The notes: generated by a model from the letters alone, not told the origin. A stretch of DNA of 13,971 bases from an uncultured Eubacteriales bacterium (GCA_900550705.1 URTG01000029.1:1-13971); one strand, 5' to 3'; shown: positions 5,744-13,016, counted from the first letter of the stretch. A program made the numbers and translations.

Positions 5744-7051
5744 ATGTCGATTTTATTGGAACACGCCTGGGCGGTGACCATGGACCCGGCGCAGCCGGTG
5801 CTCCGGGATGCCTTTGTGGCCGTGGAGGGCAGCAGGATCGCCTCGGTGGGGACGGTCCGCCCCGCCGGGGACTTTGACCGGGTGATGGACTGCCGGGGCA
5901 AGGCCCTGCTCCCCGGCTTTGTCAACGCCCACACCCACCTGCCTATGACCCTCATGCGGGGCTACGGCGGGGGGCACGACTTGCAGCACTGGCTCAACGA
6001 CTATATCTTTCCCGCCGAGGACAAGCTGGATTCCCGCAGCGTGACGGCGGGCACCCAGCTGGCCCTGGCGGAGCTGATCGCCGCCGGAGTGACCTGCGTG
6101 GCGGATATGTACTACTTCTGCCCCCACATCGCCCAGGCGGTGGCGGACAGCGGCCTGAGCGCCAACATCAGCCGGTCGGTCACCTGCTTCGCCCCGGTGG
6201 ACGACCCGGCGGACTACTACGCCTGCCGGGAGCTGCGGGAGCTGGAGCAGCAGTGGAACGGCTATGACGACGGCCGCATCCGGGTGGACGCCTCGGTCCA
6301 CGGGGAGTATACCTCCTTCTCCGCCCCCAAAATGTGGGAGTATCTGGGGCGGTACGCCGCCGACCACAGGCTGGGGATGCAGGTCCATGTGTCAGAGACC
6401 TATTCCGAGCACGAGGAGTGCAAGGCCCGCCACGGCGGCAAAACGCCCCTGCAAATTCTGGATGACTACGGCGTCTGGCAGGCGGGGGGGCTGGCGGCCC
6501 ACTGCGTGTGGGTCAGCGACGAGGACATGGAGCTGATGGTCCGCCGGAGCATCACGGCGGTGCACAACCCCGTCTCTAACCTGAAGCTTGGCTCCGGCGT
6601 GGCCCGGGTGCCCGCCCTGCTGAGGGCCGGGGTGAACGTGGCCCTGGGCACCGACGGCGTGGCCTCGAACAACAGCCACGATATGCTGGAGGAGATCAAG
6701 CTGGCCGCCATCCTCCACAAGGGCGTGAACCGGGACCCCATGGCGGTCACCGCCCGGCAGGCCTTGGAGATGGCCACGGTGAACGGCGCACGGGCCCTGG
6801 GCCGGAGCACCGGCGTCATTGCCCCCGGGAAGGACGCCGACCTGATCCTCATCGACCTGACCCGCCCGGAGCTTACCCCCTGCCACGACGTGGAGGAGAA
6901 TCTGGTCTTCTCCGCCCACGGCAGCGACGTGGTGATGAATATGGCCCGGGGCCGGGTCATATATGAAAACGGGAGCTTCCTCACCCTGGACCTGGAGCGC
7001 ATCCGCCGGGAGATGGAGGAGTATGCCCTGCCCCGCATTTTCGGGGCCTGA
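5744..7051 (+). CDS. mtaD: Amidohydrolase, MTA/SAH (adenosine) deaminase type
   Basis: This metal-dependent hydrolase belongs to the amidohydrolase superfamily, subgroup of 5'-methylthioadenosine / S-adenosylhomocysteine deaminases (435 residues, typical). Metal and catalytic motifs: NAHTH (His63, His65), His186 in VHGEYT, VHVSE (His215, Glu218), AAHCVW (His253), and LGTDGVASNN (Asp304). Flanking these are the N-terminal beta-sandwich and the C-terminal GVIAPGKDADLILID signature. Predicted reaction: deamination of adenosine-type nucleosides to the inosine analogue plus ammonia in the cytosol. GGAAGGAG lies 10 nt before the ATG, with no separate promoter or terminator seen after punA, so an operon is likely. 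The substrate within the subgroup (MTA, SAH, adenosine; less likely guanine or a triazine) cannot be settled from sequence alone. Confidence 0.85.
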   Translation: MSILLEHAWAVTMDPAQPVLRDAFVAVEGSRIASVGTVRPAGDFDRVMDCRGKALLPGFVNAHTHLPMTLMRGYGGGHDLQHWLNDYIFPAEDKLDSRSVTAGTQLALAELIAAGVTCVADMYYFCPHIAQAVADSGLSANISRSVTCFAPVDDPADYYACRELRELEQQWNGYDDGRIRVDASVHGEYTSFSAPKMWEYLGRYAADHRLGMQVHVSETYSEHEECKARHGGKTPLQILDDYGVWQAGGLAAHCVWVSDEDMELMVRRSITAVHNPVSNLKLGSGVARVPALLRAGVNVALGTDGVASNNSHDMLEEIKLAAILHKGVNRDPMAVTARQALEMATVNGARALGRSTGVIAPGKDADLILIDLTRPELTPCHDVEENLVFSAHGSDVVMNMARGRVIYENGSFLTLDLERIRREMEEYALPRIFGA

Positions 7052-7060
7052 GCGCGTAGA

Positions 7061-7088
7061 ATGCGGCGGCCGTTTCCAAACGCCGCAT
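7061..7088 (+). other. Hairpin upstream of the flippase gene
   Basis: ATGCGGCG (7061-7068) pairs with CGCCGCAT (7081-7088). The stem ends shortly before the AGGAAGGAGAG ribosome site. The ATG at 7061 starts an in-frame extension of the flippase frame, but it lacks a ribosome site and the added residues are not family-like, so this is treated as leader. A role in separating expression from the deaminase gene is possible but unproven. Confidence 0.4.
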
Positions 7089-7105
7089 CAGGAAGGAGAG
7101 GCCTT

Positions 7106-8941
7106 ATGGCACAAAGTCACCGGCCGCCCCACCGGGCGGCCACCAAGAAGCAGAGCACCTTTTTCGGCGGCGCGGCCATTCTGGCGGTGGGAATTCTGGT
7201 GGTCAAGCTCATCGGAATGTTCTATAAAATTCCCCTGGTCAACATCATCGGCGAGCAGGGCACCGCAGATTTCAACAACGCCTACAATATCTATGCCGTT
7301 CTGCTGACCATCTCCACGGCGGGCCTGCCCGTGGCCGTGTCTAAGCTGGTCAGCGAGGCCAACGCCCTGGACCGGCGGAATCAGGTCCACCGCATTTTCC
7401 GCCTGGCCCTGGTGCTGTTTTTGGCCCTGGGTCTGGTGTCCTTCGGGGTGATGTTCTTCCGGGCGGATTGGCTGGCCGGGCTGATGAACGATTCCAAGGC
7501 CGCCCCCGGCATCCGGGCCTTGGCCCCGGCGGTGGTGTGCGTGGGCTGTCTGGCCGCCATGCGGGGCTACTCCCAGGGGCACAGCAATATGGTCCCCACC
7601 TCCATCTCCCAGATCATCGAGGCCCTGTGCAAGCTGGCGGTGGGTCTGGGCCTGGCCTTCTGGCTGGTGAAGGCGGGGAAGGACCCCTCCACCGCCGCGG
7701 CGGGTGCCATCACCGGCGTGACCGTGGGCACGGTGGTGGCCCTGGCGTATATGGTGCTGGACTTTTTCCTCGCCCGCGCCCAGGAGTCCCGGGGGGCGGA
7801 GGATGCGCCGGACAGCGCCGGGTCGATCCTGGGCAGCATCCTGAAAATCGCCATCCCCATCACCCTGAGCTCGTCCATGGTGGGCATTGTCACGGTGATC
7901 GACTCCTCTCTGGTCCAGGGCCAGCTCCAGCGGGTGCTGCTGGAAAATCAGAGCAGCTGGGCCCTGTATGAGGGCGTGGTGGACTTCACCAAGCTGGAGA
8001 CGGCCCTGAGGGCCTGGCAGGCCACCCTGTCCGCCGGGACCAAGGTGACCATGGCCGCCCTGTCCGCCCAGGTGGGCACCAGCGTCACCGCCCAGAATTT
8101 ACAGACCGCCCTGGAATCGGTGAGCCGCACTCTCTATGGCAACTACGGCGGCGCGCTGAATATCTACAATCTGCCCACCTCGCTGATGACGGCCATCACC
8201 GCCTCGGTCATTCCGGCGGTGTCCGCCGCCCTGGCCCGGAAGGACCGGAAGGGGGCCGCCCGGGTGACGGGCTCCGCCCTGCGGATCACCGCCCTGCTGT
8301 CCTTCCCCATGGGCGTGGGCCTGTTCGTGCTGGGCACCCCCATTATGGGAATGCTGTTTCCCAGCCTGACCACCAGCCTGGCCGGTCCGCTGCTGTCCAC
8401 CCTGGGCCTGGCCACGGTGTTCGTGTGTATGATGCTGGTGTGCAACTCGGTGCTCCAGGCCCACGGCTTTGTCAATCTGCCGGTGTTTATCATGGTGCTG
8501 GGCGGCGTTTTGAAGATCGCCGTGAACTACAACGTGGTGGTCCGACCCGCCATCGGCATTTACGGCGCACCGATGGGCAATATCCTGTGCTTCGCCCTGT
8601 GCCTGGCGCTGGACCTGATCGTCATCAGCCGGGTGATCCCCAATCACCCCCGGCTCCTGCCGGTGTTCCTCAAGCCGCTGATCGCCTCCGTCTTTCTGGG
8701 CGGGGCGGCCTGGGCGGTGTATGGCCTGCTCCACCGGGTGCTGAGCCGCGATGTGGTGAACGCCGCGGGAGAGACCGTCCGGACCATCGGCCGGGTGCCC
8801 AACGCGGCGGCGGTGCTGGCCGCCATCGCCGTGGCCGGGGTGGTCTATCTGGTGCTCATCGTGGCCCTGCGGGCCCTGTCCAAGGAGGACCTGGCGCTGA
8901 TGCCCAAGGGCGAAAAAATCGCCAGACTCCTCCATCTATAA
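7106..8941 (+). CDS. MurJ/SpoVB/YabM-type lipid-linked oligosaccharide flippase
   Basis: This is a multi-spanning membrane protein of the MOP (MVF/PST) exporter superfamily, predicted to flip lipid-linked cell-wall or polysaccharide precursors. The product is 611 residues from the ATG at 7106, chosen because AAGGAG lies 7 nt upstream. The N-terminal FFGGAAILAVGILVVKLIGMFYKIPL and the following LLTISTAGLPVAVSKLVSEA (about 76-95) are typical of SpoVB/YtgP relatives. About a dozen or more hydrophobic segments are visible. The segment between Asp266 (IDSSLVQ) and Tyr344 (YGNYGGALNIYNLP) is about 50 residues longer than I expect from YtgP/SpoVB and is hydrophilic. The next genes are mazG, HU and rqcP, the order around Bacillus yabM-yabN-yabO, so orthology to YabM is favoured over MurJ proper. 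Confidence 0.85.
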   Translation: MAQSHRPPHRAATKKQSTFFGGAAILAVGILVVKLIGMFYKIPLVNIIGEQGTADFNNAYNIYAVLLTISTAGLPVAVSKLVSEANALDRRNQVHRIFRLALVLFLALGLVSFGVMFFRADWLAGLMNDSKAAPGIRALAPAVVCVGCLAAMRGYSQGHSNMVPTSISQIIEALCKLAVGLGLAFWLVKAGKDPSTAAAGAITGVTVGTVVALAYMVLDFFLARAQESRGAEDAPDSAGSILGSILKIAIPITLSSSMVGIVTVIDSSLVQGQLQRVLLENQSSWALYEGVVDFTKLETALRAWQATLSAGTKVTMAALSAQVGTSVTAQNLQTALESVSRTLYGNYGGALNIYNLPTSLMTAITASVIPAVSAALARKDRKGAARVTGSALRITALLSFPMGVGLFVLGTPIMGMLFPSLTTSLAGPLLSTLGLATVFVCMMLVCNSVLQAHGFVNLPVFIMVLGGVLKIAVNYNVVVRPAIGIYGAPMGNILCFALCLALDLIVISRVIPNHPRLLPVFLKPLIASVFLGGAAWAVYGLLHRVLSRDVVNAAGETVRTIGRVPNAAAVLAAIAVAGVVYLVLIVALRALSKEDLALMPKGEKIARLLHL

Positions 8942-8974
8942 GGGAAAACCGGGGGAAGTACGGAAAAATGGACG

Positions 8975-9000
8975 TATTTTCCCGAAAAAACGGGAAAATA
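8975..9000. other. Perfect AT-rich stem-loop before mazG
   Basis: TATTTTCCCG (8975-8984) and CGGGAAAATA (8991-9000) form a perfect 10-bp stem around a loop of six A. It lies in the 91-bp gap between the flippase and mazG genes, 33 bp before the mazG start. No T-tract follows in the plus direction, so it is not a standard terminator. It could be a processing or stabilising stem, or an operator. Confidence 0.45.
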
Positions 9001-9032
9001 TAAGAGAAAAAGCTTGATAAGGAAGATAAACT

Positions 9033-9827
9033 GTGGTAGATTTTGAGAGGAAAGACCGCTATGACCTGAACGACCTGCTCCGGGTCATGGAGCTGCTGCG
9101 CTCCCCCGGGGGCTGCCCCTGGGACCGGGCGCAGGACCACCACTCCATCCGGCGCAATATGCTGGAGGAGGCCTATGAGGCGGCGGAGGCCATCGACCAG
9201 GAGGACCCCGCCCACCTGAAGGAGGAGCTGGGGGATGTGCTGCTTCAGGTGGTGTTCCACGCCTGCATGGCCCAGGAGGCCGGGCAGTTTGACTTTTCCG
9301 ACGTGGCGGACGGCGTGACCCGGAAGCTGGTCTTCCGTCACCCCAACGTCTTCGGCGGCGCCCCCGCCGGTGACAGCGCCGTGGCCCTGTCCACCTGGGA
9401 CGACCAGAAGCGGGTGGAAAAGGACCAGCGCACCACCGGCGACGCCATGGATGCCGTGGCCCGCTCCCTCCCTGCCCTCATGCGGGCGGAGAAGGTGCAG
9501 AGCAAGGCCGCCAAGGCCGGGTTCGACTGGCCCGGGGTGGGTCCCGCCCTGGACAAGCTGACCGAGGAGCTGGAGGAGCTGAAAACCGCCGTGAAGGAGG
9601 GCACCAACATGGAGGAGGAGCTGGGCGACCTGCTGTTCGCCGCCGTGAAGGTGGGCCGCTTTCTCGGGATGGACAGCGAGCTGGCCCTCCATGCCGCCTG
9701 CGAAAAGTTCATCCGCCGCTTCCGCCGGGTGGAGACCCTGGCCCGGGGGGACCTGAAGGACCGCCCGCTCTCTGAATTAGAGGCCCTCTGGCAGCAGGCC
9801 AAGCAGGCGGAGCAAGCCGCGACTTAA
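9033..9827 (+). CDS. mazG: Nucleoside triphosphate pyrophosphohydrolase MazG
   Basis: MazG hydrolyses NTPs/dNTPs to the monophosphate and pyrophosphate, cleaning the nucleotide pool and in some bacteria affecting ppGpp. The 264-residue protein has the two tandem all-alpha MazG domains. Domain 1 carries GGCPWD (26-31), the metal-binding EEAYEAAEAI (Glu45, Glu46, Glu49) and EELGDVLLQ (Glu65, Asp68). Domain 2 carries MEEELGDLLFAAVKVGRF (193-210, Asp199). The start is GTG, supported by AAGGAAG 7 nt upstream and by the family-typical N-terminus ERKDRYDLNDLL. It lies between the flippase and HU genes, as yabN does beside yabM in Bacillus. Confidence 0.95.
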   Translation: MVDFERKDRYDLNDLLRVMELLRSPGGCPWDRAQDHHSIRRNMLEEAYEAAEAIDQEDPAHLKEELGDVLLQVVFHACMAQEAGQFDFSDVADGVTRKLVFRHPNVFGGAPAGDSAVALSTWDDQKRVEKDQRTTGDAMDAVARSLPALMRAEKVQSKAAKAGFDWPGVGPALDKLTEELEELKTAVKEGTNMEEELGDLLFAAVKVGRFLGMDSELALHAACEKFIRRFRRVETLARGDLKDRPLSELEALWQQAKQAEQAAT

Positions 9828-9868
9828 CTCCCCGGAGCGCCGGGATTAAGTATATACGTTATCCGAGC

Positions 9869-9889
9869 GACAGGCGCAAGGGCGCCGTC
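9869..9889 (+). other. Leader hairpin upstream of HU
   Basis: GAC-A-GGCGC (9869-9877) pairs with GCGCC-GTC (9882-9889) around a 4-nt loop with one bulged A. It lies in the 88-bp gap before HU, upstream of the AGGAGG site. I see no convincing -35/-10 pair for a separate HU promoter; TATATA at about 9851-9856 is a weak -10 candidate. Confidence 0.3.
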
Positions 9890-9915
9890 TCAACGAGTAC
9901 AGGAGGAAAATTACC

Positions 9916-10191
9916 ATGAATAAAAACGAACTCATCGCCGCTGTGGCCGAGAAGGCCGAGCTGTCTAAGAAGGACGCCGAGGCCGCCGTCACCGCCGTTG
10001 TGGACGCCATCACCGAGTCCCTCTGCCAGGGCGAGAAGGTCCAGCTGGTGGGCTTTGGCTCCTTCGAGGTGAAGACCCGTGCCGAGCGGGTGGGCCGTAA
10101 CCCCAAGACCAAGGAGACCATCCAGATTCCCGCCTCCAAGGCCCCCGTGTTCAAGGCCGGCAAGGCCCTGAAGGACGCCGTGGCCCAGTAA
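9916..10191 (+). CDS. hup: HU family histone-like DNA-binding protein
   Basis: HU is a small nucleoid protein that binds and bends DNA as a dimer. The 91-residue length is typical. It begins MNKNELIAAVAEKAELSKKD, followed by the dimerisation core VQLVGFGSFEVKTRAER (43-59) and the DNA-binding arm GRNPKTKETIQIPAS (61-75) with the intercalating proline, then the closing helix FKAGKALKDAV. AGGAGG lies before the ATG. It lies between mazG and rqcP, as in many Clostridia. A very strong hairpin terminator follows, suggesting HU is expressed at higher level than the downstream genes. Alpha/beta subtypes cannot be distinguished; IHF is unlikely in this group. Confidence 0.96.
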   Translation: MNKNELIAAVAEKAELSKKDAEAAVTAVVDAITESLCQGEKVQLVGFGSFEVKTRAERVGRNPKTKETIQIPASKAPVFKAGKALKDAVAQ

Positions 10192-10213
10192 TTTCCGGAA
10201 AAATACAACACAC

Positions 10214-10250
10214 GCCGGGGGCGCTGCGTTCGGCAGCGCCCCCGGCTTTT
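10214..10250 (+). terminator. Strong intrinsic terminator after HU
   Basis: GCCGGGGGCGCTGC (10214-10227) and GCAGCGCCCCCGGC (10233-10246) form a perfect 14-bp GC-rich stem with a 5-nt loop, followed by TTTT (10247-10250). The AGGAGG ribosome site of rqcP begins at the very next base (10251), so any transcript of rqcP and the genes behind it probably passes through this hairpin. Confidence 0.85.
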
Positions 10251-10264
10251 AGGAGGCAGAAACT

Positions 10265-10507
10265 ATGCGACTGGATAAGTGGTTAAAGGTATTCCGGCTC
10301 ATCAAGCGCCGCACCGTGGCCAACGAGGCCTGTGACAACGGCCGGGTCACCGCCAACGGCCGCCCCGTCAAGGCCAGCTACGACGTGCAGATTGGCGACG
10401 TGCTGGAGCTGAAATTCGGCGAGCGCACCGTGAAGGTGGAGGTCCTCAGCGTGGCGGACATCGTGGGCAAGGCCGACGCCTCCGCCCTGTATCAAGAGGT
10501 GCGGTAA
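10265..10507 (+). CDS. rqcP: RqcP/YabO, S4-domain ribosome quality control factor
   Basis: RqcP is an 80-residue protein that is almost entirely an S4 RNA-binding domain: MRLDKWLKVFRLIKRRTVAN, then NGRVTANGRPVKASYDVQIGD (25-45). In Bacillus subtilis RqcP (YabO) works with RqcH on stalled 50S subunits during C-terminal alanine tailing. It is also Hsp15-like. AGGAGG lies 8 nt before the ATG, directly after the HU terminator. The stop codon overlaps the apbE start by one base (TAATG), so the two are translationally coupled. In Bacillus the next genes would be yabP, yabQ and divIC; here apbE follows instead. Confidence 0.9.
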   Translation: MRLDKWLKVFRLIKRRTVANEACDNGRVTANGRPVKASYDVQIGDVLELKFGERTVKVEVLSVADIVGKADASALYQEVR

Positions 10508-11565
10508 TGTCTGGACGACGGGGAAGGGGGCCGCTGGCCCTGGCGCTGGCCGCCGGGGTGCTGCTGGGCAGTCTCTCCGGCTGCGGTGCCCGCACCGCCC
10601 AGGCGGAGACCCAGGTGTTCGCCATGGACACGGTGATGAGCCTTCAGGTCTGCGCCCCCAAGCAGGCCGAGGCCCAGGCCGCCCTGGACGAGGCGGTGGC
10701 GGAGCTGTACGACCTGGACCGGACCCTGTCCGTCACCGGCGGGGACAGCGACGTGCGCCGGCTGAACGACGCCGCCGGGAACGAGAGCTGGGTGGCCCTG
10801 CATGAGACCGGGGCCGACGTGCTGCGCCAGGCGCTGGAGCTGTGCGCCGCCACCGGCGGGGCGCTGGACATCACCACCTACCCGGCCATGGAGGCCTGGG
10901 GCTTCCCCTCCGGGGACTACCGGGTGCCCGACGAGGCGGAGCGGGCCGCCCTGGCGGAAGGAATCGACTATACCCGGGTGGAGCTGGCCCAGGACGGCGA
11001 CCAGGCCCGTCTGCCCCAGGGCACGGCCCTGGACCTGGGCGCGGTGGGCAAGGGCTACGCCGGGGACCGGCTGGCCCAGCTGCTCCGGGCCAGGGAGGTG
11101 ACCTCCGCCCTGCTGAATCTGGGTCAGAGCACCATCGTGGCCATCGGCAGCCGCCCGGACGGCACCCCCTGGCGCATCGGCATCCAGGACCCGGCGGGGG
11201 AGGACTACCTGGGTGTGCTGGAGCTGGCCGACGGGGCCGTGGGCACCTCCGGCGGCTATCAGCGGTATTTTGAGCAGGACGGGGTGCGCTACTGGCACAT
11301 TCTCGACCCCGCCACCGCCGCCCCCGCCCGGTCGGGCCTGGCCTCGGTGACGGTGGTGTCCCCCTCCGGCCTGACCTGCGACGGGCTGTCCACCGCCCTG
11401 TTCGTCATGGGGGCGGACGGGGCCTTGGCCTTCTGGCGGGAGCACCCGGAGCTGGACCTCCAGCTGCTTCTGGTGGCGGAGGACGGGACGGTGTCCCTCA
11501 CCCCCGGCCTGCGGGACGCCTTTACCCTCAGCGACCACACCCGGGAGGTGACGGTGCTGCAATGA
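10507..11565 (+). CDS. apbE: ApbE, FAD:protein FMN transferase lipoprotein
   Basis: ApbE covalently attaches FMN from FAD to a Thr/Ser of extracytoplasmic flavoproteins (RnfG/RnfD, NqrB/C, fumarate-reductase-like or FMN-binding-domain proteins). The 352-residue product has a lipoprotein signal peptide with lipobox LSGC (Cys26), so it is membrane-anchored outside. Family motifs: FAMDTVMSL (38-46), DLGAVGKGYAGD (176-187), TSGGYQRYFEQDG (247-259), HILDPAT (264-270), and the metal/FAD segment TCDGLSTALFVMG (290-302, Asp292). The usual NxGGN loop reads NLGQST (204-209), a variation. It overlaps rqcP by one base and the next gene by four (ATGA). No acceptor flavoprotein is visible in the window. 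Confidence 0.93.
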   Translation: MSGRRGRGPLALALAAGVLLGSLSGCGARTAQAETQVFAMDTVMSLQVCAPKQAEAQAALDEAVAELYDLDRTLSVTGGDSDVRRLNDAAGNESWVALHETGADVLRQALELCAATGGALDITTYPAMEAWGFPSGDYRVPDEAERAALAEGIDYTRVELAQDGDQARLPQGTALDLGAVGKGYAGDRLAQLLRAREVTSALLNLGQSTIVAIGSRPDGTPWRIGIQDPAGEDYLGVLELADGAVGTSGGYQRYFEQDGVRYWHILDPATAAPARSGLASVTVVSPSGLTCDGLSTALFVMGADGALAFWREHPELDLQLLLVAEDGTVSLTPGLRDAFTLSDHTREVTVLQ

Positions 11566-11945
11566 AGCGGAGCACAACGGTTCTGACCGCCGCCCTGGTC
11601 CTCCTCGCCCTCGCCGCCGGAGGGGCCATCGGGTGGACCCGGAGCCACGGCGGAACGGCCCACCCCGTGGCCGCCATCACCGTGGACGGCAAGCTGGTGC
11701 GGGAGATTGACCTGACGGAGGTGACCGGGCCGGAGACCTTCGACGTGCCGGGGGCCAACGGCGGGAGCAACACGGTGCAGGTGGAGCCGGGGCGCATCCG
11801 GGTGTCCGCCGCAGACTGCCCGGACCACATCTGCGTGGACCAGGGGTTTATCTCTGACGGGACGGTGCCCATTGTCTGCCTGCCCCACAAGCTGATGATT
11901 TCCATCTCCGGAGGAGGCGAGGACCTTGACGGCGCGGCGGGATAA
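11562..11945 (+). CDS. NusG domain II-containing membrane-anchored protein
   Basis: This 127-residue protein has one N-terminal hydrophobic segment (about 8-25), then an extracellular beta-rich NusG_II domain. The signature is CPDHICVDQGFISDG...VCLPHKL, with Cys86, Cys91 and Cys106, matching the usual CPDxxC and IVCLP pattern. The function of the family is not established. Its genes recur next to apbE, Gx transporters and Rnf-like or FMN-binding proteins in Clostridia, so a role in extracytoplasmic flavin or redox chemistry is inferred. Its ATG overlaps the apbE stop (ATGA), and the next gene starts inside its 3' end (20-nt overlap), so the three genes form one coupled operon. The low-complexity tail SGGGEDLDGAAG results from this overlap. 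Confidence 0.85.
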   Translation: MKRSTTVLTAALVLLALAAGGAIGWTRSHGGTAHPVAAITVDGKLVREIDLTEVTGPETFDVPGANGGSNTVQVEPGRIRVSAADCPDHICVDQGFISDGTVPIVCLPHKLMISISGGGEDLDGAAG

Positions 11946-12441
11946 GGGGGCGGGACGGCTGACCCGGCTGGCCCTGCTGTCCGCCATCGCCCTGACCATC
12001 TTTATGGTGGAGGCCCAGCTTCCCGCCCCCATCCCCATCCCCGGGGTGAAGCTGGGGCTGGCCAACATCGTCACCGTCTACGCCGTGGTCTGCTTGGGCC
12101 CGGCGGACGGGCTGATGGTCCTGTGTACCCGGGTGTTTCTGGGGTCTGTCTTCTCCGGGCAGATGATGACCCTGCTGTACTCCGCCGGGGGCGGTCTGCT
12201 GTCCTGGCTGGTGCTGGTCCCTCTGGCCCGTATCTTTGGGCGGAAACAGCTGTGGCTGTGCAGCCCCGCCGCCGGATTGGCCCATAACGTGGGCCAGCTC
12301 CTGGTGGCCGCCGGGGTGATGCGGACCTGGGCCGTCCTGGCCTATCTCCCCTACCTCATCCTCTCCGGCCTGGCCGCCGGCCTGTTCACCGGCCTGTGCG
12401 CCCAGCTGGTGGTGGAGCGGCTGGGGAACATACAATCATAA
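11926..12441 (+). CDS. Gx transporter family membrane protein
   Basis: This 171-residue integral membrane protein of the family historically labelled heptaprenyl diphosphate synthase component I (Hpre_diP_synt_I) is now called Gx transporter. It has about five hydrophobic segments. The family signature is PIPGVKLGLANIVTVYA (37-53), followed by GPADGLMVLCTRVFLGSVFSG (58-78). It starts at TTG, supported by GGAGGAGG about 8-10 nt upstream and by overlap with the NusG_II gene; no in-frame ATG fits the family start. Probably a small-molecule or vitamin-precursor importer related to ECF S-components, but the substrate is unknown. Adjacent apbE and NusG_II genes suggest a link to flavin or quinone redox metabolism. 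A bidirectional terminator follows at once. Confidence 0.85.
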   Translation: MTARRDKGAGRLTRLALLSAIALTIFMVEAQLPAPIPIPGVKLGLANIVTVYAVVCLGPADGLMVLCTRVFLGSVFSGQMMTLLYSAGGGLLSWLVLVPLARIFGRKQLWLCSPAAGLAHNVGQLLVAAGVMRTWAVLAYLPYLILSGLAAGLFTGLCAQLVVERLGNIQS

Positions 12442-12442
12442 G

Positions 12443-12490
12443 AAAAGCCCCCGGGCCGACGGCAGAAGCCGCTGCGGTCCGGGGGCTTTT
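12443..12490. terminator. Bidirectional terminator between convergent genes
   Basis: AAAAGCCCCCGG (12443-12454) pairs perfectly with CCGGGGGCTTTT (12479-12490), and the loop between can fold further. A and T runs at the ends serve both strands. It separates the 3' ends of the Gx transporter gene (plus) and the flavodoxin gene (minus). Confidence 0.9.
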
Positions 12491-12504
12491 CGCAGGAACA
12501 GAAA

Positions 12505-12933
12505 TTAAAACGCGGCAAAGCCGGCGCCGAAGGCCCTGCACTGGGCCAGTCCGTCGTCGTCGGGGGTCTCGTTGAGGATGAGGCCCTGATCATAGAGGTT
12601 GGCGTTGGCGGCCTCGGTGCGGGCCTGCCAGTCGCGCATCCACTGGCCGTCGCCCCAGCCGTAGGAGCCGAACAGGGCCACCTTCTTGCCGCTGAGACGG
12701 CCCTCCAGATCGGTGAAGAAGGGCTCGAACTCCGACTCCTCCAGCACCTCGGCACCCATGGCGGGGCAGCCCAGGGCCAGCAGATCATAGGCCAGCGCCT
12801 GATCCACGGTGATCTCGCTCACCTGCTTCACGTCCACCTGGGCCCCGGCGCCCTGGGCGCCCTCGGCGATGGCGTTGGCCATGGCCTCGGTGTTGCCAGA
12901 CATGGACCAGTAAATCACAGCCATTTTGCTCAT
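12505..12933 (-). CDS. Short-chain flavodoxin
   Basis: This is an FMN-binding electron carrier of 142 residues. The P-loop that holds the FMN phosphate is SMSGNTEAMA (about 10-19). The two isoalloxazine-flanking loops are visible as GCPAMGAEVLEESEFEPF (in the middle) and GSYGWGDGQWM. The start at 12933 was chosen because GGAGG lies 8 nt upstream; the open frame runs five codons further but without a ribosome site. Flavodoxins commonly replace ferredoxin under iron limitation. The DUF3793 gene lies upstream on the same strand, 213 bp away, with a repeat between. I see no separate strong promoter, so transcription from the operator-controlled promoter at 13820-13848 is likely. Confidence 0.93.
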   Translation of the reverse strand: MSKMAVIYWSMSGNTEAMANAIAEGAQGAGAQVDVKQVSEITVDQALAYDLLALGCPAMGAEVLEESEFEPFFTDLEGRLSGKKVALFGSYGWGDGQWMRDWQARTEAANANLYDQGLILNETPDDDGLAQCRAFGAGFAAF

Positions 12934-13016
12934 AAGAAAAACCTCCAAAATAAAACTCAGATATGGTCTCTATTTCGCCCCGGAGGGACGGAATAAACAG
13001 GAAAAAGAAAAGAATT

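Noticed and set aside
4747..5955. A 402-codon open frame on the minus strand opposite punA and the deaminase gene
   Set aside because: It lies antisense to two clear enzymes with full family motifs; its product is low-complexity and unrelated to any family, typical of GC-rich shadow frames.
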